Assembly: GCF_900109465.1 (NCBI RefSeq)
Contig: NZ_FOAZ01000009.1
Location: forward strand, 124,001 to 188,000
DNA: 64,000 bases
Direction: 5' to 3'
From: Streptacidiphilus jiangxiensis
GTDB taxonomy: Bacteria; Actinomycetota; Actinomycetes; Streptomycetales; Streptomycetaceae
The first letter of the stretch is position 1, and each line of letters starts with the position of its first letter. The notes under the pieces are model-generated. The model searched no databases. It was given only the letters and a program-made list of their open reading frames with translations, and was not told the origin of the DNA. Below are positions 17,701 through 24,802 of this stretch, one piece after another. The translations under genes and the position numbers were made by a program.

Positions 17701-17821
17701 CCCGCGCCACGGCGCCGTCGGCGCGGCCGTCGCGTCCAGCGCGGCCTACCTCGTCACCACCTGCATGCTCACCACGATCAGCCGCGCCGTCGCCCGGCGC
17801 GCGGACGAGAAGGAGGAGTGA
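14756..17821 (+). CDS. Fused Wzy-like O-antigen polymerase/ligase and Wzx-like flippase
   Basis: 1021 aa in one uninterrupted frame from the GTG overlapping the kinase stop. Residues ~30-440 are a polytopic Wzy/O-antigen-ligase domain (FGDPNYAAAYW, SESNGGLLEL, and a long loop before HDDYLAALTERGPLG). Residues ~441-614 are a Gly/Pro/Arg-rich linker made largely of 28-residue repeats. From Met615 (ATG at 16598) a Wzx/MATE-type polysaccharide flippase follows, with about 12 helices (GEYTLLRVLPW, ADMRGANLVI). These functions are normally separate proteins that polymerise and flip undecaprenyl-linked repeat units. A second start at Met615 could also yield a free flippase; no good SD is evident there. 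Confidence 0.85.
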   Translation: MTTTLLPPRTDPGPRPELAPEPLPAGPPRRGTAERAAVVAAALAMVFQPILQPTGPGHTSPVDLFTLATLLFTGVWAATSGRRLGAPYVLPMALLIIGGGIAGLAGPLPGTSLLQLVQDLVLIAWTAALYNLGRRPHVLGTLTAAFAYSAIGWAALLDLASVAHISAIEGISEADGNRLLFTFGDPNYAAAYWVVAILVVYATCRPRRRAARLAGYTLLLWAFALSESNGGLLELVIAVVFVAAVRMWRRHGLVPAIAMVLVTAALLTTALNAVPLGTVQNWAAQSGQPLLVNSIGRSDNSTSQRSTLIAESMQLYFSDGVLGSGPRTTKQLLTDRQYPYAKEAHDDYLAALTERGPLGVIGIVMLVLAGFLRSSRVLRAPPGRGAFGTQVPRPAGLVAALLAMGVAGAYYQVLHFRFVWILLAFVAVLAAGPARELVAERAGGLGTLARIGRGPLRGGEAGLRTPGGPARFDPGPARGGEAGLFPPRTGAGDAGGPAGLDPGPVRGAEARPGAPGTGVGDPGGPGGLDPGPARGGEAGARPGSGVSRGSTTGAGLGAPGRVPLGAAPSPPAIRPSGPPQAAGGRGSRGSARPPAGTTQSPRGGTGTAGLGRRSMATNLAAQGAALLVVSVASLLVARLSGAAVLGEYTLLRVLPWLVGVVVSCGLPVASTYFLAARPDDRRLRPTLTLLGVASALLGTALWVAMTPLLQRALFSALPKTLIAFMGVTVATQLLTVWAKACCQGRADMRGANLVIVCEELLFLPAYAGALALGMRGIEAVAAGMVVGGLAATVTGLARLALTGFGRDWARPSRDVAGEVLRYGARGQLGNVLMLVNLRLDFVVLGAIAGPAVLGVYAVASKFAELMRLPAAALNYVLYPRFAREEPREAAADARHLLPRALLGTLLLTPVVAGAAVVALPVLYGRAFHGAVVPALILLIGLAVEGAAAVSSAYLCGAGRPGANSLGMGMGVVITVVLDVLLIPRHGAVGAAVASSAAYLVTTCMLTTISRAVARRADEKEE
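16105..16380 (+). repeat. 84-bp tandem repeat encoding the Wzy-Wzx linker
   Basis: Copies begin at 16154, 16238 and 16322, exactly 84 bp apart. A partial copy lies just upstream, from about 16105. Each encodes 28 residues of the form GGP-x-x-(L/F)DPGP-x-RG-x-EA. The unit is a multiple of three, so copy-number change stays in frame. Confidence 0.85.
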
Positions 17822-17824
17822 CCG

Positions 17825-18544
17825 ATGGCCGCCTCCACCGTTCCCGAGCCCCGGCTTCCCCACCGGGGCGCCGCCACGCTCCGGCCCACCGTGCGGGCTC
17901 CGGCCGCCACCGCCGGGGAGATCCGCCAGGACACCTGGCGGCGCCGCGGTGTGGACCTCGTGGTCGCCTTCGTGCTGCTCGTCGTGCTGTCGCCGTTCCT
18001 GCTGCTCGGCGTGCTCGTCGTGGAGCTCACCAGCCGCGGACCGGCGATCTACCGGCAGCAGCGGGTCGGCCGCTTCGGCGAGCCGTTCACCATCTGGAAG
18101 CTGCGCACCATGGTCGCCGACGCCGACCGCGCCGGTCCTGCCGTCGGCGGCAGCACCGATCCGCGGATCACCGCCGTCGGCCACTGGCTGCGCGAGACCC
18201 GGCTCGACGAACTACCGCAGCTGGTGAACCTGTTGTGCGGTGACATGACGCTGATCGGGTCGCGCCCCGAGGTGGAGCGCTTCCTGCGCTTCTACACGCC
18301 GCGCGAACGGGAGATCCTGCGCACCCGACCCGGCGTCCTCGGCCCCGGCGCGCTCTACGGCGCCGGCTGCACCGAGGAGCTGTGCACGGTCGCCGACCCG
18401 GACGCCTGGTACGCGGCCCACCAGCTGCACCCGAAACTCGCCCTCGACCTCGCCTACCTGGCGGACCGTCGCCTGCGCACCGACCTCGGGCTGCTGCTGC
18501 GGACCGCGGCGGTCGTGCTCGGCAGGACGCTTCGCACGCCCTGA
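17825..18544 (+). CDS. Polyprenyl-phosphate sugar-1-phosphate transferase (PglC/WcaJ-type initiating enzyme)
   Basis: 239 aa, 3 bp after the fusion gene, with GGAGGAG upstream. It has a single membrane hairpin (VVAFVLLVVLSPFLLLGVLVV) followed by the catalytic core: RVGRFGEPFTIWKLRTM, RLDELPQLVNLL and GDMTLIGSRPEVE. This short form lacks the multi-helix N-terminus of WbaP. It transfers a sugar-1-phosphate to undecaprenyl phosphate at the inner membrane face and so starts the glycan repeat unit. Its last 91 bp overlap the 3' end of the oppositely oriented secreted-protein gene. Confidence 0.92.
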   Translation: MAASTVPEPRLPHRGAATLRPTVRAPAATAGEIRQDTWRRRGVDLVVAFVLLVVLSPFLLLGVLVVELTSRGPAIYRQQRVGRFGEPFTIWKLRTMVADADRAGPAVGGSTDPRITAVGHWLRETRLDELPQLVNLLCGDMTLIGSRPEVERFLRFYTPREREILRTRPGVLGPGALYGAGCTEELCTVADPDAWYAAHQLHPKLALDLAYLADRRLRTDLGLLLRTAAVVLGRTLRTP

Positions 18545-19503
18545 GCCCCGGCGGCCCCGGCGACGAGGGACGGCGCGGGCTGCGCGGTCCCCGACGCGTT
18601 GTGCTGGGCGAACACCGCACGCAGCGCGGCCGGTGCGTTCACCAGCGTGGTGTCGTTCTTCTGCGTCCCCCAGCTGTACGCCTGGTCGAAGACCGGATCG
18701 GGGACGAACTGCCGCCACACGGCCATCATCTGCGCCGCCTGGTCCGGCGTCGGCAGCAGCCAGGGAGCGCCCTCGTCGTCCCGCCACCCGCCGCCCCCGA
18801 AGGCCTGGTAGACCGGGACCACGGAGGAGAGCGGCCAGCCGACGGCCTGGGCCGCCTGCAGGAAGGTGCTGATCTGGTTGAGATCGCAGCCGTGCAGTTC
18901 GGCGCGGCACGGGTACGGGTCGATACCGACCAGGTCGATGTGGGTGTTGGACGGGCTGTAGAAGTCGCCGCGGTTCACGTAGGAGGGTGCGGCGGCCATG
19001 CCGAGGTCCATCATCAGGAAGAAGGTGTGCCGGCCGGGGGAGTGCTGGTGCAGGTAGTCGCTCTCCGCGGCCAGGTTGCCCGCCGGACACTCCGGCTTCC
19101 ACCGGCCGTTCGGGTCCGGCTCGTCCATCAGGTAGTAGCCGAACACCTTGGGGGAGTCCAGGTAGGGCTGGACCGCGTTCTCGAACGCCGGCGTGACCCC
19201 GTCGCACCGGCCCACCCAGATCAGCGCCTTGACGCCGCTGGGCAGCGCGTCCAGCTCCGCCGTGGTGGCGACCTCGGCCAGGTTGAAGCCCAACGCTCCC
19301 GGACCGAAGCCCAGAGCCGCGTCGAAGTTGGTGTTCGACGCCTCGTGCAGGGTCACCGTGCCGGGCCTGGCCGCGGGCGGCGTCGTGGTGGGGGTGCCGA
19401 TCTGGACCGGATCGCTCACCGAGGCGGTCTGGACCATCAGCACGAGCAGGGCGGCGGCGACGGCGGTCAGCGAGGCACGCCCTGCGAGGGCGGTGCCCTG
19501 CAT
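18454..19503 (-). CDS. Secreted putative glycoside-hydrolase-like protein
   Basis: 349 aa. The ATG at 19503 is chosen because GGAGG lies 7 bp upstream; the GTG two codons earlier would abut the SD. A signal peptide is visible (Arg near residue 10, then a hydrophobic Ala/Leu/Val run ending about residue 27). The mature protein looks like a TIM-barrel: VKALIWVGRCDG, VFGYYLMDEPDP with an Asp-Glu at a strand end, and HIDLVGIDPYPC. I recognise no exact family. As the last gene of the glycan locus it may trim or modify the polymer outside the cell. The C-terminal Arg-rich tail lies inside the sugar-transferase gene. Confidence 0.65.
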   Translation of the reverse strand: MQGTALAGRASLTAVAAALLVLMVQTASVSDPVQIGTPTTTPPAARPGTVTLHEASNTNFDAALGFGPGALGFNLAEVATTAELDALPSGVKALIWVGRCDGVTPAFENAVQPYLDSPKVFGYYLMDEPDPNGRWKPECPAGNLAAESDYLHQHSPGRHTFFLMMDLGMAAAPSYVNRGDFYSPSNTHIDLVGIDPYPCRAELHGCDLNQISTFLQAAQAVGWPLSSVVPVYQAFGGGGWRDDEGAPWLLPTPDQAAQMMAVWRQFVPDPVFDQAYSWGTQKNDTTLVNAPAALRAVFAQHNASGTAQPAPSLVAGAAGAQGVRSVLPSTTAAVRSSSPRSVRRRRSAR

Positions 19504-19615
19504 GAGCACACCTCCAAGGACGGGAGCAGGCGGCCCGGCGCGGCGCCGGGCGCCACGTCAGAACCCCTGCGATCCCAGGCTAGGACGGGATCGGGCCGGG
19601 GCCCTACGGTGTTTG

Positions 19616-19633
19616 ACGCAGGGCCGCCTGCGT
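19616..19633. promoter_or_regulatory. Inverted repeat ACGCAGG-GCCG-CCTGCGT upstream of a regulator gene
   Basis: Perfect 7-bp arms around GCCG, 70 bp before the NarL-type regulator. Further CCTGCG elements lie at about 19566 and 19650. A protein-binding site (possibly autoregulatory) is one reading; it sits in the 199-bp divergent promoter region between 18454-19503 and 19703-20377. Confidence 0.4.
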
Positions 19634-19702
19634 AGCTCCCAGTAGGGGCGCCTGCGACGTTCGACGCTGGTGGCGGCCGTCCGTGCGACCGAGCCTTGAT
19701 CC

Positions 19703-20377
19703 ATGACCAGCAGCGACAACGCCACCCTCGTCCGTGTCCTGGTAGCGGACCGTCACCGTACCGTCGGCGAGGCCCTTGCGCTGGGGTTGCGCCGGGCCGG
19801 GCTGGCCGCGGAGCCGGCCACCGGCAGCGAGGAGGCCCGACGGATCGCCGCCTCGCGGGTGGACGTCGCCCTGCTCGACGTGGGCCTGCTCGCCGAGGAT
19901 CTGCCGGCGGGCCTGCGGGACTGGGTCGGCCGTGCCGACGTCCCCGTCGTGCTGCTGGGCGACGACGAGCAGGTGGGTCAGGACGACCCGTCCCTGTTGT
20001 GCGCGGCGGTCCGGGCAGGGGTCCGGGGCTGGGTCCCGCGCAGCTGCCCGCTGCCGGAGCTGCTGGTCGTCCTGGACGGCGTGCGGCGCGGGGACACCTG
20101 GATCCCGCCGCGCCTGCTCACCGCGGTGCTGCGGGAACTGTCCCGGGCCCGCGGCGAGTTGGACGAGGGCGCACGCCTGGCCGCGGCGCTGACCCCGCGC
20201 GAGCTGGAGGTTCTCGGCTTCCTCTGCGCGGGCCTGACCCGCTGCGCGATCGCCGAGCAGCTCTTCGTCTCACCCCGCACGGTCCGTACCCACGTGCAGA
20301 ACATCCTCGCCAAGCTGGACGTCCACTCCTCGCTCGCCGCGGTCGCCCTGGCCCGCCGAGCGGGCCTGGCCCCGTGA
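19703..20377 (+). CDS. NarL/LuxR-type response regulator with atypical receiver
   Basis: 224 aa. The receiver (about 8-125) keeps a candidate phosphoacceptor in ALLDVGL. The acidic pair that binds Mg is reduced to VLVADRH (Arg in place of one Asp), and the conserved Lys loop reads GWVPRS (Arg for Lys). The C-terminal LuxR helix-turn-helix is intact (LTPRELEVLGFLC ... SPRTVRTHVQNILAKL). No sensor kinase gene is adjacent. It is convergent with a second, related regulator and shares its terminator. Confidence 0.85.
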   Translation: MTSSDNATLVRVLVADRHRTVGEALALGLRRAGLAAEPATGSEEARRIAASRVDVALLDVGLLAEDLPAGLRDWVGRADVPVVLLGDDEQVGQDDPSLLCAAVRAGVRGWVPRSCPLPELLVVLDGVRRGDTWIPPRLLTAVLRELSRARGELDEGARLAAALTPRELEVLGFLCAGLTRCAIAEQLFVSPRTVRTHVQNILAKLDVHSSLAAVALARRAGLAP

Positions 20378-20427
20378 GTCGCCCCCTCCAGGGGTGCCGG
20401 TTCCCCGCGCACCTGGAGGGGGCGACT
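20377..20427. terminator. Bidirectional terminator between convergent regulators
   Basis: A perfect 16-bp stem AGTCGCCCCCTCCAGG/CCTGGAGGGGGCGACT (20377-20392 with 20412-20427) around a 19-nt loop. It starts at the last base of one regulator gene and ends 6 bp before the other. There is no U-tract, as is common in streptomycetes. Confidence 0.85.
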
Positions 20428-20432
20428 GAGCC

Positions 20433-21152
20433 TCACTGTCTGACCAAGCCGGCCTTGTGAGCCATCGCGACGGCTTCCAGACGTGAGTGCACGCCCAGCT
20501 TGTCCAGCACGTTCTGGACGTGCGTCCGTGCCGTGTTCGAGGCCATGCCGAGGACGCGCGCCATCTCGGCGGTGCCGTCGCCCTCGGTGAGGCGTTCCAG
20601 GACCTGGCGTTCGCGCTGGGTGAGCCACCGCAGGGGATCGTCCTGCTCGGTGCGTTCGCGCCTCAGGTGGCGCAGGGTGTCGCGGCTCAGGGCGGGTGTC
20701 AGCACCAACTCGCCGTGCAGGATGCGACCCAGGGCCTGTTCGATCGCGTCGATGCTCTGGTCCTTGGTCAGGTAGCCGACCGCTCCGGCCTCGATCGCGG
20801 CAGCGACGGACGCCGGCTCGGCGTCGGTGGAGAGAACCAGGACCCGGACCGCGCGTGCCTCGGCGTGCAGCCGGCCGATCAGGTCCAGCGCGGAACCGTC
20901 GGCGAGGTGGAGTTCCGTCAGGCACACCGCGGGCTGGAACTCCAGGGCGGTGCGCAGCACTTCCGCGCAGGTGGTGGCGGTGGCGCGGACGTGGAAGCCG
21001 CGGTCGGCGAGGGCCAGGGCGAGCGCGTCCAGCAGCAGCCGGTGCCCGTCGCCGAGCACGAGCGGCGTCGGCGGGTCGGTTCCTTCCTGCGGGTCGGGCG
21101 GTGCCTGGTTGGGGAGTTGGAGGGTGCTCCAGGGGGACATCGGGGTAGTCAT
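20433..21152 (-). CDS. NarL/LuxR-type response regulator with Glu in place of the phosphoacceptor Asp
   Basis: 239 aa from the ATG at 21152, with GCGAGG about 10 bp upstream. The receiver spans about 30-150. Where NarL proteins have LLDL, this one has LTEL, so the phosphorylated Asp is Glu. The acidic pair is GD, while the TKD loop is retained (GYLTKDQS). The LuxR-type DNA-binding domain is complete (LTQRERQVLERL ... NTARTHVQNVLDKL). A Glu at this site often mimics the active state, so it may act without a kinase. It is convergent with the regulator at 19703-20377. Confidence 0.85.
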   Translation of the reverse strand: MTTPMSPWSTLQLPNQAPPDPQEGTDPPTPLVLGDGHRLLLDALALALADRGFHVRATATTCAEVLRTALEFQPAVCLTELHLADGSALDLIGRLHAEARAVRVLVLSTDAEPASVAAAIEAGAVGYLTKDQSIDAIEQALGRILHGELVLTPALSRDTLRHLRRERTEQDDPLRWLTQRERQVLERLTEGDGTAEMARVLGMASNTARTHVQNVLDKLGVHSRLEAVAMAHKAGLVRQ

Positions 21153-21647
21153 GGACAGTTGCCTCGCAAGGCACGGGGCTTCACCCGGAGAAGGGGTGTC
21201 GCCCAGGAACGACAAGGGGGCCCGGCCGCCGGGTGGCGGGGACCTGCCCTGCAGGATGAAGGAGAAGGGGCCGACGGGCTGCGACGGCGGGCTCGAAGCC
21301 CACTCTCGTCACCGCAACCGAAGAGCGCCGGTCGCTCTCAGACGCTCTCGGCGTCGACCACCACGGCTGGCGGCCTCCAGACCCTCATCAACAGCCTCAA
21401 TAGCCCCACGAGGAAAGCACTGCCAGGTGGCTCAGCATTCCCGCTCGCGCGGGCGGGTGTCAAGGTATTTTGCTCTGCTTTGTCAAGACTTTGCTTATAT
21501 GTCCGATATGCCGTAATCGGTTGACACGGCCACTACGCCGGCCGCGTGAACGTGAACCCGGACTGCCCTACAGCGCTGGTGCCCGTCCCGCGCGGGGCTT
21601 GTACTGGCCCAGACGGAACCCAGATCGACCGGAAGACGGGCGGCACC
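21153..21647. other. 495-bp non-coding region with an AT-rich island
   Basis: Divergent upstream region of the regulator at 20433-21152 and the secreted protein at 21648. The stretch about 21465-21525 is unusually AT-rich for this genome (GGTATTTTGCTCTGC, CTTTGCTTATATG). It includes a TTGACA at about 21520 that could be a -35 element; I could not pair it with a convincing -10. No gene is supported here. Confidence 0.5.
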
Positions 21648-23372
21648 ATGGCGAGACTGCGACTGACCCTCCGTTGGATCCTCGTCGTGGCCCTCGCCTT
21701 GCTGGGGTTCGCGGCCGTCCCGACCCAGGCGCAGGCGGCGCCCGGCTACGTGCAGGGGACGGCGTTCACCACCTCCAGTCGCGTCGCCTCCCTCTCGGTG
21801 AGCCTCACCGGCGCCGTCGGGTCGGGGCACCTGCTGGTCGGGTGGTTCGCCGAGTACAACGCCGCCGGCCAGGTCCGCGTCTCCGACAACGTCAACGGCG
21901 CCTGGACCCGCGCACCGGGCTCGACCGCCTTCCAGAACGACTCCGGTGACATCGCGCTCTACTACGTGCAGAACGCCAAGGCCTCGAGCGGCCTGACCGT
22001 GACGATGACCGCGAGCGCCCCCGCGTACTTCCAGGGCTCGCTGGCCGAGTACGCGGGTGTCGCCATTGCCGGACCGCTGGACCAGGTCCTCTCCAGCCGC
22101 GGCGTCGGCACCGTCGTCGACACCGGTGCGACCCCGTCCGTCCCGAGCGGCGAGCTGGTCTTTTCCGCGCTGATCACCGGTGGCAACCCGGGCAGCGTCA
22201 CGCCGGGCACGAGCGGCGGCCTCGCCTACACGGCCCGCAACCACACCGCCTCCGGCTCCGCCTTCGAGGAGGACATCGCCTCGGGCGCGGCCGGCGCCCA
22301 GCACGGCACCGCGACCCTGGGGTCCTCCACCGACTGGTACGCGGTCGTCGCGACCTTCCGACCGACCACCGTGGACATCCTGCCGCCGACCGTGCCGCAG
22401 AACCTGCACGCCACCAGCATCGCCGCCGGCAGCGTCAGCCTCGCCTGGTCCGCGTCCACCGACGACGTCGCGGTGACCGGCTACACCGTGTACCGCAACG
22501 GCGCCGTCCTGGCGACGACCGGCGCGAGCACCACCAGCTACACCGATCCGACCGTCGCCGCGAACACCGCCTACAGCTACACCGTCGACGCCTTCGACGG
22601 CGCGGGTCTGCACTCCGCCCAGTCCGCACCGGTCCAACTGACCACCCCGGCGGCCTCGCCCTCGTTCGTCCAGGGCGCGGCCAACTCGCCCGGCACCCGC
22701 ACCACCACGGCGACCCTGACGCTGACCTCGCCGGTGACGGCGGGGCACCTGCTGGTCGGCTGGTTCGCCCAGTACGACGCGCCGGGCCAGGTGCAGGTCT
22801 CCGACAACGTCAACGGCGCCTGGACCCGCGCGCCCCAGTCCGAGCACTTCACCAACGGCGGCGGCGACATCGCCCTCTACTACGTCCAGAACGCCAAGGC
22901 GGCCCCCTCCCTGACCGTCACCCTGTCCGCCTCGGCGGCCACCTACCTGCCCGGCGCGCTCGCGGAGTACTCCGACGTCGCGGCCACCGGATCGCTGGAC
23001 CAGATGGCCGTCGGCGAGGGCAACAGCACCACCGTCGACTCCGGTTCCACCCCGGCCGCCGTCGGCGGCGAGCTGGTGGTGGCGGGTCTGATCACCGGAG
23101 GCCAGCCGCTCACCGTCACCCCCGGCAGCAGCCAGGGCGTGCCCTACACCCTCCAGGTCTTCAACGGCAGCCGGTCCACCGACATCGCCGGCATCCTCTC
23201 CAGCGCGGCGGGCCCGCAGAACGCGCGCTTCACGCTCGCCAACGGCAGCGACTGGTACGCCGTCGCCGCCACCTTCCACCCCGACCCGCCGGCCGGGCAC
23301 GGCGTCAGCGGCAGCGCCCACGGAAAGGGGCAGGGACACGGCGCGCCGCAGCACGCACGGAGTCGGCGATGA
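21648..23372 (+). CDS. Secreted internally duplicated protein with central fibronectin type III domain
   Basis: 574 aa from the ATG at 21648 (GGAAGACGGG upstream). A signal peptide is clear (RLRLTLRW, hydrophobic core, AQA cut near residue 30). Residues ~33-243 and ~339-545 are two copies of the same all-beta domain. Both contain GHLLVGWFA, VSDNVNGAWTRAP and GDIALYYVQNAKA. Between them lies a fibronectin type III domain (about 246-336: VPQNLHATS, SLAWSAS, TGYTVYRNG). The tail is Gly/His/Arg-rich. The duplicated unit looks like a carbohydrate-binding or adhesion module, but I cannot name the family. Translationally coupled (ATGA) to the methyltransferase gene. Confidence 0.8.
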   Translation: MARLRLTLRWILVVALALLGFAAVPTQAQAAPGYVQGTAFTTSSRVASLSVSLTGAVGSGHLLVGWFAEYNAAGQVRVSDNVNGAWTRAPGSTAFQNDSGDIALYYVQNAKASSGLTVTMTASAPAYFQGSLAEYAGVAIAGPLDQVLSSRGVGTVVDTGATPSVPSGELVFSALITGGNPGSVTPGTSGGLAYTARNHTASGSAFEEDIASGAAGAQHGTATLGSSTDWYAVVATFRPTTVDILPPTVPQNLHATSIAAGSVSLAWSASTDDVAVTGYTVYRNGAVLATTGASTTSYTDPTVAANTAYSYTVDAFDGAGLHSAQSAPVQLTTPAASPSFVQGAANSPGTRTTTATLTLTSPVTAGHLLVGWFAQYDAPGQVQVSDNVNGAWTRAPQSEHFTNGGGDIALYYVQNAKAAPSLTVTLSASAATYLPGALAEYSDVAATGSLDQMAVGEGNSTTVDSGSTPAAVGGELVVAGLITGGQPLTVTPGSSQGVPYTLQVFNGSRSTDIAGILSSAAGPQNARFTLANGSDWYAVAATFHPDPPAGHGVSGSAHGKGQGHGAPQHARSRR

Positions 23373-24163
23373 CGCGTGACCCGCTCCCGCCCGGGATCGA
23401 CCCCGGGCGGCCCAGCATCGCGCGGGTCTACGACTTCTTCCTAGGCGGCACGCATCACGTCGAGGCGGACCGCGAGGTGGCCCGCAGGATCGCCGACGTG
23501 ATGCCGGACTTCCCGACGGTCGTCCGCCACAACCGCGCGTTCGTCCGACGCGCGGTGCGGTACCTCCTGGACGAGGGGGTGCGGCAGTTCGTCGATCTCG
23601 GCTCCGGCCTGGCCACGGCAGGCGCGGTGCACCTGGTCGCCCAGGAGTTCGGCGCCGATGCCAGGGTCCTGTACGTGGACAGCGACCCGACGGTCGCCGC
23701 CGACAACCGGTCGCTCGTCCCGGCGGCGACGGCCGGTTCCGTCGCCGCGGACCTGCGCGACCCCGCCTCCGTCCTGGACTGCGCCGAGGCGCGCCGCCTG
23801 CTCGACCTGGACCGGCCCACCGCCTTGCTGATGATCGCGGTGCTCCACTTCGTGCCCCACCGCGACGACCCGGCCGGCGTCGTGGCCGGCTACCGCGAGG
23901 CCGTTGCCTCGGGCAGCTTCGTGGCGCTCACCCACGCCGAGGACGCCTCCCGGGTCCCCGGCACCTTCGAGGCGGCCCGCCTCTACTCCCAGGACGTGGC
24001 GCAGATCCACCTGCGCAGCCGCACCGAGATCGCCGACATGCTGCGCGGCTGGGAGCTCGTCGCCCCCGGCCTCGTGGCCACCCCGGCGTGGCGTCCCGAT
24101 CCGGAGGTCGTCACGCCGCCCACCCGCCTCAACGGCCTGGCGGCCGTGGGCCGCAAGCCGTAG
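23369..24163 (+). CDS. DUF574-type SAM-dependent methyltransferase (Methyltransf_19 family)
   Basis: 264 aa with its ATG inside the previous stop. Family hallmarks are the N-terminal GRPSIARVYDFFLGGTHH and the SAM site QFVDLGSGLATAGAVH, with DSDP at the second strand. These proteins are abundant in streptomycetes and mostly of unknown substrate. The coupling to a secreted protein gene is unusual for an intracellular enzyme. Confidence 0.88.
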   Translation: MTRDPLPPGIDPGRPSIARVYDFFLGGTHHVEADREVARRIADVMPDFPTVVRHNRAFVRRAVRYLLDEGVRQFVDLGSGLATAGAVHLVAQEFGADARVLYVDSDPTVAADNRSLVPAATAGSVAADLRDPASVLDCAEARRLLDLDRPTALLMIAVLHFVPHRDDPAGVVAGYREAVASGSFVALTHAEDASRVPGTFEAARLYSQDVAQIHLRSRTEIADMLRGWELVAPGLVATPAWRPDPEVVTPPTRLNGLAAVGRKP

Positions 24164-24206
24164 CCGTAGGCGTGGCCCCGGTCAGGGGGAGCTTCGGGCG
24201 GGGGGC

Positions 24207-24626
24207 TCAGGCGCGGCCGGGGAAGAAGATCTTGATCTCGCGTTCGGCGGCGTCCACGCAGTCCGAGGCGTGGATCAGGTTCTCCTGGACGTGGCTGGCG
24301 TAGTCGCCCCGGATCGTGCCGGGTCCCGCCTGGAGCGGGTTGGTGCGACCGGCCAACAGGCGGACGCCCTCGACGACGCTCTCGCCCTCGACCATCACGG
24401 CGATCGAGGGCCCGGAGGACATGAAGTCCACCAACTCCCCGTAGAACGGCTTGTCGAGGTGTTCGGCGTAGTGCTGCTCCAACGTGGCGGCGTCCAACGT
24501 GCGCAGCTCCAGGGCGGTGATCCGCCAGTGCGCCTTGCGCTCGATCCGGGAGAGGATCTCGCCGACCAGGCCCCGGGCCACGGCGTCGGGCTTGAGCAGG
24601 ACCAGGGTGCGCTGCGGAGAGGACAT
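24207..24626 (-). CDS. ndk: Nucleoside-diphosphate kinase
   Basis: 139 aa, the normal family length, from the ATG at 24626 with GAGGAG upstream. It begins with the TLVLLKPDAV strand. The phosphocarrier is His119 in NLIHASD, and the nucleotide-binding segment is RTNPLQAGPGTIRGDYA. It exchanges the gamma-phosphate between NTPs and NDPs in the cytoplasm. The C-terminus ends IKIFFPGRA. The gene stands alone. Confidence 0.96.
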   Translation of the reverse strand: MSSPQRTLVLLKPDAVARGLVGEILSRIERKAHWRITALELRTLDAATLEQHYAEHLDKPFYGELVDFMSSGPSIAVMVEGESVVEGVRLLAGRTNPLQAGPGTIRGDYASHVQENLIHASDCVDAAEREIKIFFPGRA

Positions 24627-24802
24627 CGAACCAACTCCTCGTGTTCGGCGGGGCGACATCTGCAGGCTAGAACGCCCAATCGCCTTTGTCTGCAAGGCCG
24701 AACGTCCTCGCCCGCAGGACGGAGGGCCCCGGTATCCTGTCCGCCTTGCCCGTGTGAACCATCGGTGTCACCATGGGTTCAGAAATAGGACGGGAGAGAA
24801 AC

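Noticed and set aside
16598-17821. A separate flippase gene starting at the internal ATG
   Set aside because: No stop separates it from the upstream domain and there is no convincing SD. It is kept as a domain of one fusion, with the internal start noted.
14687-18184. A 1165-codon minus-strand open frame
   Set aside because: It is antisense to the Wzy-Wzx fusion, with no domain or start signal. The composition is that of a shadow frame.
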